A DNA stretch of 64,000 bases from Diphasiastrum complanatum (taxonomy: Eukaryota > Streptophyta > Lycopodiopsida > Lycopodiales > Lycopodiaceae), in NCBI GenBank assembly GCA_029204225.1, contig CM055106.1, positions 10,896,539-10,960,538 of the forward strand. The letters run 5' to 3'. The notes below the pieces were generated by a model. The model ran no database searches and was not told where the DNA came from. It saw nothing but the letters and a program-made list of their open reading frames with translations. Made by a program: the position numbers and the translations under genes. This document shows positions 22,040 through 34,900 of the stretch, piece by piece; within the stretch, counting starts at the first letter, position 1, and each line of letters begins with the position of its first letter.

Positions 22040-22452
22040 GTTACGAATGAAGCCACAATTGATCTAGAGCTAAGCTATGAAAGCATCACATAAGCAAGAC
22101 TTAACCCTAGAAAGCAGGAAAGAGAGAGATTAAGGAGACTAAAGAGAGAGATCAATATCATCAGCTGAATAACAAATGACATAGATTCCCTACTTATAGC
22201 CTAAAGGAAGCCCTAAAAAGGAAGCTTCCAGTGGCAAGGGCCCAACTGGGAGGGATAATAGTGCGCCCTCAAAAGAAGGCTCCCACTCTCCAATAATATG
22301 TCCAAATGTCCAAATAATGAATAATAAGGCCCAAGGCCAACCATAAAGTCTAAGTGTCAATAATGAATAAAAAAAGGCCCAAGGCCTGCTTATGCATAAA
22401 GTAAAGTAAATGTAAATGGACATGGCGAATGTAATGAGCCGAGTCCATAACT
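22039..22452 (-). repeat. 5' LTR of the minus-strand Gypsy element (about 413 bp)
   Basis: In element orientation it starts AGTTATGGACTCGG and ends TTCGTAACT. The start coincides in three copies (3564, 4666, 22452), and the preceding base differs in each (C, G, T), which fixes the boundary at the A. The ends therefore form an AGTTA/TAACT inverted pair and are not TG/CA. Confidence 0.8.
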
Positions 22453-22635
22453 AAGAGACTGGGCTTTCTTTTGATGAGAAGACTCCATCCACCTCTTTGA
22501 CAAAATATGATAATCTTTTTCAGCTAGTCTTTCGAATTGGACAAGTGATTTTTTCAACTTTTAATCTTTTTGAATTTGTCAAATTTTTTAGGTCCAATTT
22601 TGAGTAATTAATATTTACATTAATTTTTTTTTCAG

Positions 22636-24045
22636 GTCTGGGATCTGGTTGAAAATTTTTTTGACAAATGGAACAAGTTTGAGATCAAGGGACAAGTTCC
22701 GAAAGGGACGTCCAATTCAAAGAAAAAAACATCTAAGCCGACTCTTGCTCCCATCCCTCAGGATATGGGAATATCTGAGTGGAAGAACATGCAAGGCATT
22801 CCTTCCCAGGATGTCGTGGTGAGCGTCCTCTCAAGAGTGGCAGATGGACAGCTCAGCCTTGCAAAAATGGGAAAAGGGTTTCAAAGGTAATTTTTATTCG
22901 ATTTTTTTTCTAATTTTAGTTATCATAAAATTGAAGAATTACTAACCTCATTTTCTTTCAAACACAAGCTTTTCATGAGAGTACAAGAGGCCATGGTGAA
23001 AAGCCTAAATTGTCAGGATTAGGCAGAATGCCAGGCCTTGTACATGAATAGCTCCAAGGACGAGGAGCTTCAAAGATTTTTTAATTTATTTAGAGACATG
23101 GTATGCTTACATTTCAGAACTGTTTATACTGAGCATGAGTATTTGTCTTTAAAGATTTTGAGTAATTATTTTATTGAACTACTTTAACCATGCTTAGCAT
23201 AAGATTTTTTATTTTATTTAGAGACATGGTATGCTTACATTTCTAAATATACTGAGCATGAGTATCTGTCTTTAAAGATTTTAAGTTATTATTTTATTGA
23301 ACTACTTCAACCATGCTTAGCATAAGACTCTCACAAAAGTTGTTAATTTTATGATTCTAAGAAATTTATATCCATGCTGAGCCTAAGTCTATTCTAACAT
23401 ATGCAATCTCTTATTTTTTTAAAGTTCTAAAGACAAGAAGAGTGGGCAGCTTCCTGAGCAATTTAGGACCCACCTTCAAAAAGCAAAAGCTGAGAAAAGA
23501 CAAAGGGAAAGTCTTTAGACTGGGGACACAAGCGCGAAGATCCGCAGGAGACATTTGTCCCAAAGTCTGTTGATACCCCCCTTGTTCTTACACAATTCAG
23601 CAAGGCGATGCAGAGACCTCACAAAGTTTGTGAAAAAAAGACCATACACTTTGTGCATTGCTAACATTCCTTACGGTTTCAAGTTGGCGGGCTCGTTGAA
23701 TGACGATCGCACTTTTAAATACACTGAGATGAAGGAAGTTGTTGCTAATTTTTTGGAGGTCACCACAGCTCCACTTTGGAAGATAGTGGTATTCCACTCC
23801 AGCTAGCAACAAGTTGGCATGCACAAAGCCCTTCTCGAAGTTTGCAATGCAAGCATCGAGAATGCAATTTGGTAAGTAATTGGTTTACTTTTGCCCGAGC
23901 ACAATAATCTGTTTCTCTGTTCCGAATATTTTTTACCAATTGGATTGAGCATTCTTTAATCATTTTTTTCTTATTAATTGAAGGTATAGGCCAAATGTAA
24001 GGAATTCTGGTGGAGCTCGACTTTGTAATGAGCATAGTAAATAGT
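22636..24045 (+). pseudogene. Multi-exon pseudogene of an unidentified protein family
   Basis: Four exon-like blocks have plausible splice sites. Block a (22636-22886) follows a T-rich TTCAG, is fully open and ends at GTAATT. Block b (22969-23100) follows ACACAAG and ends at GTATGC. Block c (about 23426-23871) ends at GTAAGT. Block d (from 23984) follows TTGAAG and restores phase over a 112-bp intron. Block c encodes a conserved-looking run, YTLCIANIPYGFKL, then VTTAPLWKIVVFHS and a Trp-Tyr-Arg-Pro-Asn stretch across the splice. Breaks: a TAG in block b (about 23020), two TAGs in block c (about 23518 and 23804) and a phase mismatch between a and b. NIPYGF recalls the (D/N)PPY motif of adenine methyltransferases, but I cannot name the family. 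A 5' exon was not found. Confidence 0.55.
23077..23329 (+). repeat. Tandem duplication of about 127 bp across an exon-intron junction
   Basis: The block GATTTTTTAATTTATTTAGA at 23077 recurs with one change at 23204, each followed by GACATGGTATGCTTACATTTC and a shared tail to CATGCTTAGCATAAG. The splice donor of block b is thus present twice. Confidence 0.85.
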
Positions 24046-26400
24046 TTTGGTAATGTGGACATGGCTTTGGCAACAATGCATTGATCTTCCTTGCTTGCCA
24101 TTTTGGATATATACACTCCAAACTTGGCCTCAATGGTGTCCATGAAATGTGACTTGATGTTGAGGTCCTTTTATTGATGATGGAACACGTTGAGTTAGGT
24201 TGTTGGTTGTTCTTTTTAATTACCTAAGTTGGATTGAGAGTCTTAAGGTCTTAAGCCTTTTCCTCATATCACGCTATCCCCATCTTGAGACTGCGTGATA
24301 ACACTATCATATGAAGCTTGTAGTTTGCCTACACCAAAGATATGTGAAAGAAGTGCAACACTTAAAAATTGTTAGACTAATCGTTCTAGGAGCTTTGGCA
24401 ATTTTTTATTTGTTGGACAGTGCTAGCTCTTCAATCAACTTCAAGCTCCATCTTCTATGGCATTATATATTATTGCTTAACTAGTATCCTGCGTCATTAT
24501 GATATCCAACCCAACGAGGTTGGCTGAGTTGGTAGTTTTTGGTCCCAAGTTCGAGCCTCCCCTAGGAAACCAAGAAGCATTATGGTATCCAAGCTCATTA
24601 TGCAATGTTCTCAAAACTTCTTAGTGCAACACACATTTCAAAGCCAAATGGTGTAAATCTTTGTAAATTCGTTCATAGTTTGTTCAAAACTAATAAACTA
24701 GATGTATACCTTTCATTTGGTCCAATATTTTTTGTTTTTAATATTGGATTTGAAGATTTTGTCACATATAATGAATTTATTTTAAATTCTTGAAAGTAAC
24801 CTACAACTTATCTCATAGCCTCATTGATTCGATGATATGATGAGATGAATGATTAATCTATACACTTTTGTTTGGAGCATTGAAGATTATAACATTGGGC
24901 ATTGGTGATTTTTCCCTACAGTGCTTACATTGTTTGATCATCTATCACAGTTTCAAATGACTTTTAATCTGAATTCAACTATTTTTCTTGGTTTTATTTT
25001 GGTGGATCTGCCTTGGATGCATAGAGAGAGCATTGTCTTATGACCTTGTTGGGCCAAGTTTATCCCATATTCTATCAAAATTGACCAAGATATGATCAAA
25101 TTGGTGCTTGCTATATTTTGTTGTTTATGAAATGGAAGTCTACTTTTTTCACCGATTACTTTCATTCTGAAGTTTCATTTTCTTTTTTGTGGCCAAAAAT
25201 TTACTCACCTGAATAACTCAGTGACACTCGCATCCAACCATCTGTAATTAGTTTATAAGTTTAGGAGCAATAGACAAAGCTTACAACTTTGTCATATGTG
25301 CACCCTCATACAAGGGGGTGGATGCCAAGCCCCACATCATTGCTTCTTCATTTGTCGATGTGGCTTTGGGTGGATTTGTGAAGAATGCATCTATCATGTC
25401 ATCCATGCCACATTCCTGATCATGTGTCTTGGGTGGCATATCTTTGTGCAAGTGCTCTTCTTGCAAGACATCTTGGGACAAGCCAACATGTACATGTGGG
25501 GTTCCCCACATTACGACTACCTCCACTAACTCCTTGCGAGCCTCCTATCTGCCACCATCACCACCACTCACCTCAACAGACATCTCAAGAAAATGACATC
25601 TTGCAGCTTGCCACACTTCTCACCCTACATCCTAGCTGCCACCAGCCTATTTATAGCATAAGAATTTGGATAGGAAGAGCTGACACATGTCGCTATGGTA
25701 GCTGATCCTCTTGACCATCGTTGGGTGTGCTGATCACGATTGACCCTATGTGCCAACTTATTGCATGAAGGAAACTACATCACAAACAGCAGACTTCTGG
25801 CAAGCTGTGTCCTTGTCTGAGTTCTTGCACTACAAGCACAGCTTCTCACTTTTGCTGTGTTCTAATAAATAAAATCATCTCTTCAACTATGACCCTGCCT
25901 CAAAGGTAGTACCCCAAATTGTAGCCAAGGATCAGAGAGCTATTGATAGTCAGAACCTCGCAAACCCATATTCGATATACCTGAGTAATGGGCAAGTCAA
26001 ACAAATGTGAGTCTCGCCTAAACTACCCACTCAACGCTTCACGCCATATGTTAATTTGCCCAAATTGTCAGGCAGAATTATATCTTGTCTTTCTTGACAA
26101 AGAGTAGGTCCTTTTAGTTCCTCCCTGTACAAGGCTCAAATTCTCTAGATCAAGAATAAGCATGCATTACATTTCCATGCGATCATCAGCATTCCTACAA
26201 TATCAAAATCAGAATTAAAATGTGAACCAAAAATCAAGTACAGCCAGCTATAAGAACGCGTTATCACCACGTTCAAGGATCCTATGTTTATGTTACTCTA
26301 ACTGCTCGTTACGTGAATAACATGACCGAACCAATGTGTCAAAGTAGAAACTGTACATCAAAATGGATATTTTGGGAGCTGAACGACTTCAAAATTTTCA
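24046..26400. other. Gene-free stretch downstream of the PP2C gene
   Basis: No coding block recognised on either strand. Frames at 25281-25705 lack any family signature. Confidence 0.5.
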
Positions 26401-26406
26401 TTTATT
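26401..26406 (-). terminator. Possible polyadenylation signal of the PP2C gene
   Basis: The minus strand reads AATAAA about 138 bases after the stop codon, a normal spacing for a plant 3' UTR. Plant signals are loose, so this is tentative. Confidence 0.4.
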
Positions 26407-26543
26407 CCAATTTTTGGAATTACAGCTAAAGAATCACGACACGTATTGCCTACAAGTATAAGTAAGACTGTTGGTATTCCATGTATGGTATTAATTTATG
26501 AGCTCTTCTAAAGATCGAGCACACAAATTTGCCGGAGTCCACG

Positions 26544-26659
26544 TTAACCAGAAGACCTCCAAATCCTTCCTTCAAGAGAAATGACCATCACAGATACATC
26601 ATCATGATATTTGCGGCGGTCTCCATGGGGGATGTCAAGCAGCTCATGAAAATCCATTC
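26544..26659 (-). CDS. PLL: PP2C exon 4 with stop codon
   Basis: Follows ATTGAAG, completes the split Gly codon and encodes [20 protein letters not shown] and the terminal GRIWRSSG before TAA (26546-26544). It sits 6.0 kb from exon 3, so it is easy to miss. Confidence 0.93.
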
Positions 26660-29600
26660 CTTCAATCATAACAGCGATCTCAGCTTAGCAATTGCAGTTT
26701 CTAGTAAGCATTTGCTACACACTTGGCAAACTTTTCGTTAAGAGATTTTACAAGGGAAAAAATAAGGGATGGCAATAATGTCTGCATAGCAAGTCAAATC
26801 ACTAGCAGTTAGCTGCCTCGTAACTCATATTTATTTGACCCAACAAGATCAAGTTCAATAAAAGATAAGAACAATAACCAATTATGTATAGACACAGCGA
26901 CACAGATCTTTCAAAGCAGCACCTGTGTGCACTAAATTAGAACACTTCATATAACAGTTTAACATCTATTGTATGTACATGCTCTAGAACTTTGTCATAG
27001 AGACGTATATGGGTGTTCTGCTTAAGATAGTCCCCAACATAACAAGAGAGGCATGCAATCTTCAACCTTATGAGTCCAGCCATCAACTCCATCATGCATA
27101 GCACAGATCAGATGCCTACGATATCCCCATTCACTTCATCGGTGCCCAAGAGAGAGAAAGTGCAGGTTACATTAGCAAGTATGTGTCAAAATTGGCTTTC
27201 CTTTCATTGAACAAAGACTAACGTACTGAGATTCTATCACTTCTCCAGAGGTGAACTGGTGAAGCAGAGACTCGGTCGTGCTGAAGGCTAGCAGTAAGAA
27301 AACAAACACTTCCAGAAAAACACAAACAGGTATACTCATCGTATTTTACAACTAGCATTCTAAAGGCAGGTCAGCGATCATACAACCAGAGTCAAAACCA
27401 GTAAGGTCAGAAATGTAGCTCCCTGCGCTGAAACTTAGAATGGAGCATTGTGACCTATATGTTAAAAATAAAGAACCTCTTTTCCATATATGACATCATT
27501 CATTTCTTGCACTTGGCTTAGTTTACCAGAAAGCTTTTTTTCGAATTTGTATATCTTATTTAAGGTGTAGAAGCATGCATTGCCTAGATTGATTGTCTGA
27601 TTATATATCCATCCATTAAGTGTCCCCATTCTAAGTTTGATTCGAAAGATTAATTTACTAGCTTTTCTTAGAGCCAAGCATTTCAAATCGAAGAATATAT
27701 AAACTTACAAATGCCCTATAAACTGGAGTACTAAGCCGATCTATCCTTCCCTTTGAGATCAAGGAGAAGATGAGATCTAAGAGACCAAGGAAGAAACAAT
27801 CTGGATGAGGGAATGACAATGGCAAATTAAATTGGAAGCTCCTTTAAAGGATATATTCTCCTCTTTCTCAGCATCAAATGAATCTAAAGAAGCAATATAC
27901 AAAAGCATTCAAGAGAATGCAGGCTCACTAATCACCATAGACTAAATTTGGAAATTCTCAATCTTTCCAAGTATTAAAGCTGGATATATTTTTTCGTAAA
28001 GTCCAACCGTTAATGACCATAAGCATCCTTCACTTCCAAACAAGATTCAGAAGGTAATCCCACCACAGAAGACATGGTTTGATTCAAGGTATTTGAGAAT
28101 TCTGATACTAATTAACCTCCTAGCAGTGTCTGCTGCTGCCTCTCGATTGCTATCCTTAATGGATGCCTTTATCCCCAGTGTATCTTCATAGTTCATACTT
28201 AATACTATCACTACGAAGGACAAAACCCTGAATCTATCAAAAGAGACTTGTGAGAAATAGGACCTCGTGGCCCACACAAGAGAGTTCTATTTGCACATTT
28301 TCTATTACAACAGATCAACACTCTTTCCCTACTTACAATAAATACATTTCTTCTTTTGTGATCTTCCATGTTCGACGATGCACTTGCATCCTAATTTTCT
28401 TTCAAGCCTTCTCCTTGTTGTCCATTCAAGGCTACATTATAATTATTTTCTAAAAACATAGCCCAGACATAATGTGTTGTTTTTCTCACATCACTATGTG
28501 TTATGGTATTTGGACACAAAGTGAGTTAGGGAACTGACTTTCATAGAAAGGTTTAAGTTCCTTATGGACACACAGGTCATTAGTCTATTACAACTTGACC
28601 ACCAGCTGCATACCTAGTCGATTGTTGATTGAAGTCTGACAACAATTCTAGTATAACTCACAAGAAAGTAACCCTTGATACATAAAGTTGTTCTATAAAC
28701 CTGGTGAAGAATGTATAAGGCATTCCATTGTGTCCTCTATATTTGATCTAACCATGAATAGCTTTTGCTTGCCTTTACCACATCCCTGCCTCCATATAGC
28801 ACTTCAGTAGTCTTCATAACCATTTAAACTCTTCTCAAAAAAAAAGTACCTCGTTTCATAACAATAAATTTGCAACACATGTAACTGGACGTTCTGCAGA
28901 CAACCACTTCTATCCCTGCTCAGATGCTACCAACTTCATCACCTCAACGACATGATCAGTTTCTAGTGTTTTACCTCATTTTTTGCCTCTGAATTTTAAT
29001 TTCAGGTGCACACACATACATCTTTACTCTTTGCAAGCAAGGTTACACCCCGATTTGAACCGGCCGATTCGAACCGATTCTTTCCGGTTCGAACCGGCAG
29101 GCCAGGTTCGTCGGAAAATGGTTCGAACCAAAAAAAAAATTCAAAACGTTTTTTTTTTTACTTTTTGGGGTTTTTTTTTTTTTTTTGCCCCAAATCCGGT
29201 TCGAACCGAATTCCAGTTCGAACCGGGTCCGAATGGTTCGAACCGCGGTTCGAGTCCACTACATGTACTTGTGATCTCCTAAGGTGGCAAGAAAGATAAC
29301 ATCTCTACTTGTTGTAATCTTCTTAGTCACTGGATTGTAAATCCTATAAGCCTTATGATTCAAAGAGTATCCAACAAAGATAGACTCAGAACTAGTAGAG
29401 ATCCAAATACCAAGAATCGACATCTTGTCGGTCTTCATTTGCCATGAATGTTACTTCATCGGCTTCCTTTTTGAAGTCCTTCGAACATTCTGTTGTATTA
29501 GCATAATACTGCTAACGTTATTGTTGCTTTCTTGATTTGAGAATTTTACAATCCTCCAACAAATGTCCGGTCCGTTTGCAATATCTGCAAAACAGCTTTG

Positions 29601-32600
29601 ATTTTGATGAATCTCAGTTCAAATTTGCACCTTGTTTTGAATTCGAATTATTATTCAACTTTCATACTTTGCGTACTTTCTTCAACATCTTCTTATTGAA
29701 TTTCTTTGAATAAAGAGCTTACGTTTTTGGTGCCAAATGGGAGAATGAAGATACATTTCTCCGGATCTCTTCCTGCAATAGCATAGACGAAACTTTTGCT
29801 AATGCAAGACCTTGCTGAGAGGAAGTAAGTTATAACAATCACCTATATTTTGTAGGTGTCAAGAAGGCTCGATAGAAGAGTCATGACAGTATCTACATCG
29901 TTCATATTTGCACCAATTGCATCTGCTCAAGAAGATTTTTGAAGTTGTTCAAATGATTCATAATCGAATCTAAATCAGCCATTAAATGAGAAAAAAAAAA
30001 TTCTCAGGTAGCGTTTGGCAGTCACGTCTCTAATGTCATCGAGAATGCTGAGGATATTCCAAGCTTCCAAAGAAGTTCGAGCACTTCAAATATGACTGAT
30101 CTAATTATCTCTGATGTTGAGAGCGATAAGGATGAAGGCCTTCACATCCTTCTGCTTCCATTTGATAGTGGCCGTCGGATCTGCAATAGGCGCTCAGTAC
30201 CTTCGACAACTTCCCAAAGCTCTTTTGTTTGTAGAATATAGACAAAATCTGATTTAGATATTAAATCTGGCAATACGCATTGATATGCAGATAACTAGCT
30301 CTGATACCATGTTGGAAATAAGTTGTACATTAGTCTGAATAACTATTCAACAGTGAATTACCGACTGGATAGTCGATAGTAGTAGCGATAGTTAATGTGA
30401 TAACAAGTACAGTTATACTATCATTCACAAGTGCAAAAAATACAGAACAGTTGCATCGTTATGCCAATATTTAAAATCAAAAACTTAGATCATAATAAGC
30501 GGGAATAACAGAAGCAGTAGAACATTATAAAGTAGCGAAAGTAGTCTGTATTGAAGATGATGAATTATAGCTGCTTGACGCTTCTGCTATCTACTCTCAT
30601 TGCACTATGATAATAGTGCATCTTATTCTTCTTTAAATTTTGCTCTTACACAGATTGTAATCGCAATAGCTTATTACTAATCAATCTACGCCAATGGCGG
30701 AACAGAGAGGAGAAGAACAAGAATAACAACTTTGAAAAAAAACTTACTTCAACTTGAAACTAATCTGATCTAGTTATAGTTTTTTGATGGCACAGCCCTA
30801 ACGGAATGCGCAGTTTATTCACGTAGCAGGTGCCACATGGGGCTACGGGATTGGATCCAAAATGTAGCGAATAAGGCTCCACTATTCATTCTGTTTTAGT
30901 CATGTTTGAAACCCTTGATAGTCTATCGAATTTTGGTCGATTCGAATTTTGTTCGATAATCCCTCGAATTTTAAACTATTTCGATAATACGTGTATTTCT
31001 GCAGACGGTCTCGATACCTTCGACATTGTCTCGATAATGCGAGTAAAACTTCAAGCTATACATAAAATGGTTCCACATTACAAATGATTTCAAGAATGAA
31101 ATCTAACACATGTGTCTCCTCATAGGTGTTGAACAAGTGTCTATAAGGTGTCACGTGCTTCGAGGCTCCATAATCAATGTAGCATCCACCAAACGTGAAT
31201 TTTGATGACAAGGCTGTTGTGAATAGAACAGTCCACCAAATTGCTCTTCTGCAATTTTGTAAACAAAATGACCCCGCCGGTTCTTGCCCTTCTTTAGATC
31301 ACTTTCTTTTTTACGACATTCAAAAGCAAAATGCCCATATTTTCCAAAACAATTGTGGCTACCCTTCCTGTGGAGTGTGGAGTGTAGATGACGAATTGGT
31401 GCTTGCCTCCTCTCTAATTTATAACTTGGACACCTATTACCCAAAGTTTTGCTTTGAGTTCTTCCCATACCTTTGCCTTTCTTTTGAAAGTTGCTTCTTC
31501 TTAGAAGCAAATGCATGTTTTGGATTATCTTCCCTCTCAAAAAGATTCTTCCTCCTCATTTTGTTTAAAAGAAGACTGCATAACTCCCTAGCTGAAAAGG
31601 ACGTCACATGATGTCTTAAATGATAAGCTATTTAAGGCTATGGAAAAAACACTCCTATCACTTACTATCTCTCCAACTAATAAGGTCCTTGACCTTTGTA
31701 ATGTGATCATTAGATATAGCATCTGCCTCCATCTTGAGAGTATGTATAGAAAGTCTAACTTCCAGAGAAGCCATCCAAAACATCAGATCTTCCCCCTTAT
31801 GTTCTAAATCCTTCTATAGTACTGCTACCTATATGCTGTTGCAATCCACATGCTACTACCTCTAGTTCTTCTACTCCAAATCTTTATTGAAGGAAGTTAG
31901 CTTTGTAATAGAAACTTATATTGCTTATCCCTTTGAAGCAGTGATCTTATAAAAAATCATTGGGATTTTGGTTGTTCTTACACCTTTCAACGTATCAATT
32001 CTCCCTTTTCTGCAAGTATGTGCAGCACATGAAAAATCTATTCTAAGCAACACCTAAGGACATTCTGACCTCTAATTTTTAATAAATTAACTTTGATGTA
32101 TTCCAATCTTACAAAGGTATCAAGTAACAAAACAAAGCTTACATCCTACTTGTTTTAGGCATGATGCTGCTTAGCCGACTTGAGGTCAAAGTCATTCACC
32201 GGCCAAGTTATTATGCCAAGTGGACATGATACATCTTGGTTGACATGCAAATATCGATGACTATCCATCGTCCCCTGAATGAACAATCCCATAAAGTAAA
32301 ACTGAGATGCAATGGCCAGGAATAAACAACATACAAATGACTGGGACTCATGAACTATCATGGAGCAGCATAAAAATCTCAGCAAAAAGACAGACCACAT
32401 TTCGTTCTGGGATGAGGACTTACCCTCAAGGTTGAAGCTTTTAGGACAAAGGAGCATAGCATTTCATTTGAAAGAGTTGTATAGGCAAGGCCACCTTGAA
32501 CTCTTTAGAATTAGAATATTTCCCATCAGCATGCTCGATACAGGAAACCTTAAAAGTCTCATATCCACCTAAGTCTATGAAAAATAAAAGTGTTGACTAT

Positions 32601-34841
32601 TCTTTAAGGGTCTTGCAGTTATCACTTTTCTAGCTTCACAAAGATATTCTTGAAGACAATAATATAGTTTGTGTTCAAGACCACAAACATACCAGCTTTT
32701 TTTGCAGCACGAAATAGCAGTTCCTCAATAAGATATTGAGCAGGATCACCATCAGGAAATTTTTCCATGAACCACTCCACATGTGAGACAACCTCCTCAC
32801 TTGTTAAATATTCATATAATCCATCTGAAGACAGTACCAAAAATCGGTCTTGAGGACCAAGTCTGTGATGATACAGGGATGGCGTGCAAGTGATATATGG
32901 AGCACTACCGATATAATCTATGCGGAATACTTCAAGCAAAGCATTGTTCCACTTGGCCTGCAACATCGTCCAACATCATAAGTTCAGCACCTCAATCTAG
33001 ATAACTTTTGAGTTCTGATAGCCAAAGCTACATTTAGAACTTCAAATAAATATATGTTGCCAGGTATACACTAAGTTCGATCTCCAATGGTCATCATAAG
33101 AATAAAGTATAAACATTTCAAATCAAGAGTTACAGAGCCTTAGCATTCTGCTGTTATGCATGATAAGTTTTCCTCAGCCTGTGAAATTTAGAAAAATATC
33201 AAGGGGTTTATGGTAAAGAGCTATTCGGGAAAAAAAAAAAAAAAAAAAAAAGCTAATGGAATTGTAAACTCGAAATTGCTAGCATATAAATTCTTGATCA
33301 AGAGAAAGAGCGGATTCTTTCTGCAATTCTATCTTTTAAATTTTCAGACATCATGCATATGCTTCAACATGCATTCCAAATTCTACATAGGTAGAAGATA
33401 GAAAAACCTTCGTCTGGATTCTTTATACCATTTCTTTAGTAGACTCACAAATTTGGTTTCTTTCATAAGTTCAGTTTGACCTGTGAGACTGTATAGGTTC
33501 AGCAGAGGGACCAAAAGCAACATCGACGAAAAGTGGCTGCTCTGTTTGTGAAGATGAATGGAAAACTGGTTTAACAACAAAATTTTCTAATCTGTACTAT
33601 TTTAGAGGCCAAAGAAGATGATAACAAACGATGGTCAAACAGGTCATGAAATTTACTGTCAATTTCTTTCTAGAGTCCTTGATTGGCTAAAAGTGGTCGA
33701 ATGGCCAGGACCAGCTATACTATTACTTAGGTCCCCTCATGAGATTGATGTCTGTTATGTTTTGTTATGTACCCGGCTACACCATCCAACACAGGAAGCA
33801 TGAAGCAGAAGAGCACCAACTACAATGCACACAGCCACTTGTAGCAACCAACATCATTGTTCACCACATAGATCAAATTCATTGAGTAAGTTGCTTTGCT
33901 TCAGATTCATAAGGATAAAACGTTTACATCCATTGAGGCAAAGAAAGATGTCTCCACTGGTTCACAATGCATTGAATTTGAGCTCTATAGAGGACATAAA
34001 ATTTGAACAAAACATGATTTCCATCAGTCATTTGATAGATTGTGCACATTTTGTACATTACGAAGAGAATTCTAATGCAGAAACAATAAAATTGAATGCA
34101 TGTTGGAATTGTAGGGGGCAAGGAGCACCTGTTTCAAAAAACCAGCACCAAACGCTCGAGTCACTTTTAGCCTTCCTTTAACACGGTCATTGGAGATTGA
34201 AGAATGATCATCAAGGTGCTCCTCCTTTATTTTCAAAACTTCCTTCAGAAAACATTGATGTTTTTGCTTCAGTGTCCACATCAAAATGCATCTTGTATCA
34301 TGTTCTATGGTAAATTTAAAAGGAAACCTTTAAGACTTGTCGAATACAAGATTTTGTAGTGTCATAGTAGTTTCTTGCTACAGTGAGCATCTAATACAAA
34401 CAAATTTACATACACGTTATGATCTAGACATACTAAATCTTTTTAGCTTGCTCCATGGCATGTTGCAGTCAGAAAATATATCGATATTATCCATATGATC
34501 ATATACGATTTGGCATTAGTATTTACGTTAGTCATTTTATCTAGAAGGTCCTCCGAATAAAACATGACTATAAAGTGGAGGTCAGAAGAGATGTTCAATG
34601 TATGCAGAGAGATGACATGAGTAAAGACTTGCCATTCCTATTCCACAATCAGGTTGCTAGTCTAGTGATTGTGGAATGTGCCAAGATGTGCATCGTTGAA
34701 AGTGTGATGAGTGAACTAATCCCATGATTCCTTTTGTTGAGCTTGTTGAGTGTATATGAAACCTATGGAGCTTTTGGATTGGTGAATGCCACAGATTTAG
34801 GATTTTCAGAAATCTTACCATCTTCGTGTGTGTGTGCGTGC

Positions 34842-34900
<59 letters not shown>

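Larger units (their letters stand above)
18734..22452 (-). mobile_element. Ty3/Gypsy element with gag and protease but no visible reverse transcriptase
   Basis: On the minus strand: LTR (22452-22040), primer site (22039-22021), a long leader (22020 to about 20580), then one continuous frame with gag, an acidic repetitive segment and a retropepsin (20512-18734). No reverse transcriptase, RNase H or integrase motif was found downstream to about 16.8 kb, and no 3' LTR. The LTR belongs to the same family as the plus-strand copy at 3564-4902. This is either a non-autonomous derivative or a truncated copy. Confidence 0.8.
29263..31108 (-). mobile_element. Copia element I, internally deleted, with 5' LTR
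   Basis: Minus strand: LTR 31108-30310, primer site TGGTATCAGAGC (30309-30298), decayed gag, CCHC knuckle, the start of protease, then directly the end of integrase. The segment between protease and integrase C-terminus is deleted, and reverse transcriptase, RNase H and the 3' LTR are absent. It lies in PP2C intron 3 on the same strand as the gene. Confidence 0.85.
26660..32692 (-). other. PP2C intron 3 (about 6.0 kb)
   Basis: Bounded by GTATGT and TTGAAG. It contains two Copia remnants (29.27-31.8 kb) and a TTCGAACC-rich element (29045-29262). The parts 26660-29044 and 31801-32692 show no recognised sequence. Confidence 0.9.

Noticed and set aside
23760-24143. 127-codon minus-strand ORF
   Set aside because: Antisense to the spliced pseudogene and without any recognised domain.
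29045-29262. tRNA gene suggested by TTCGAACC (B-box-like)
   Set aside because: No A box, cloverleaf stems or anticodon loop found; the motif occurs many times in both orientations.
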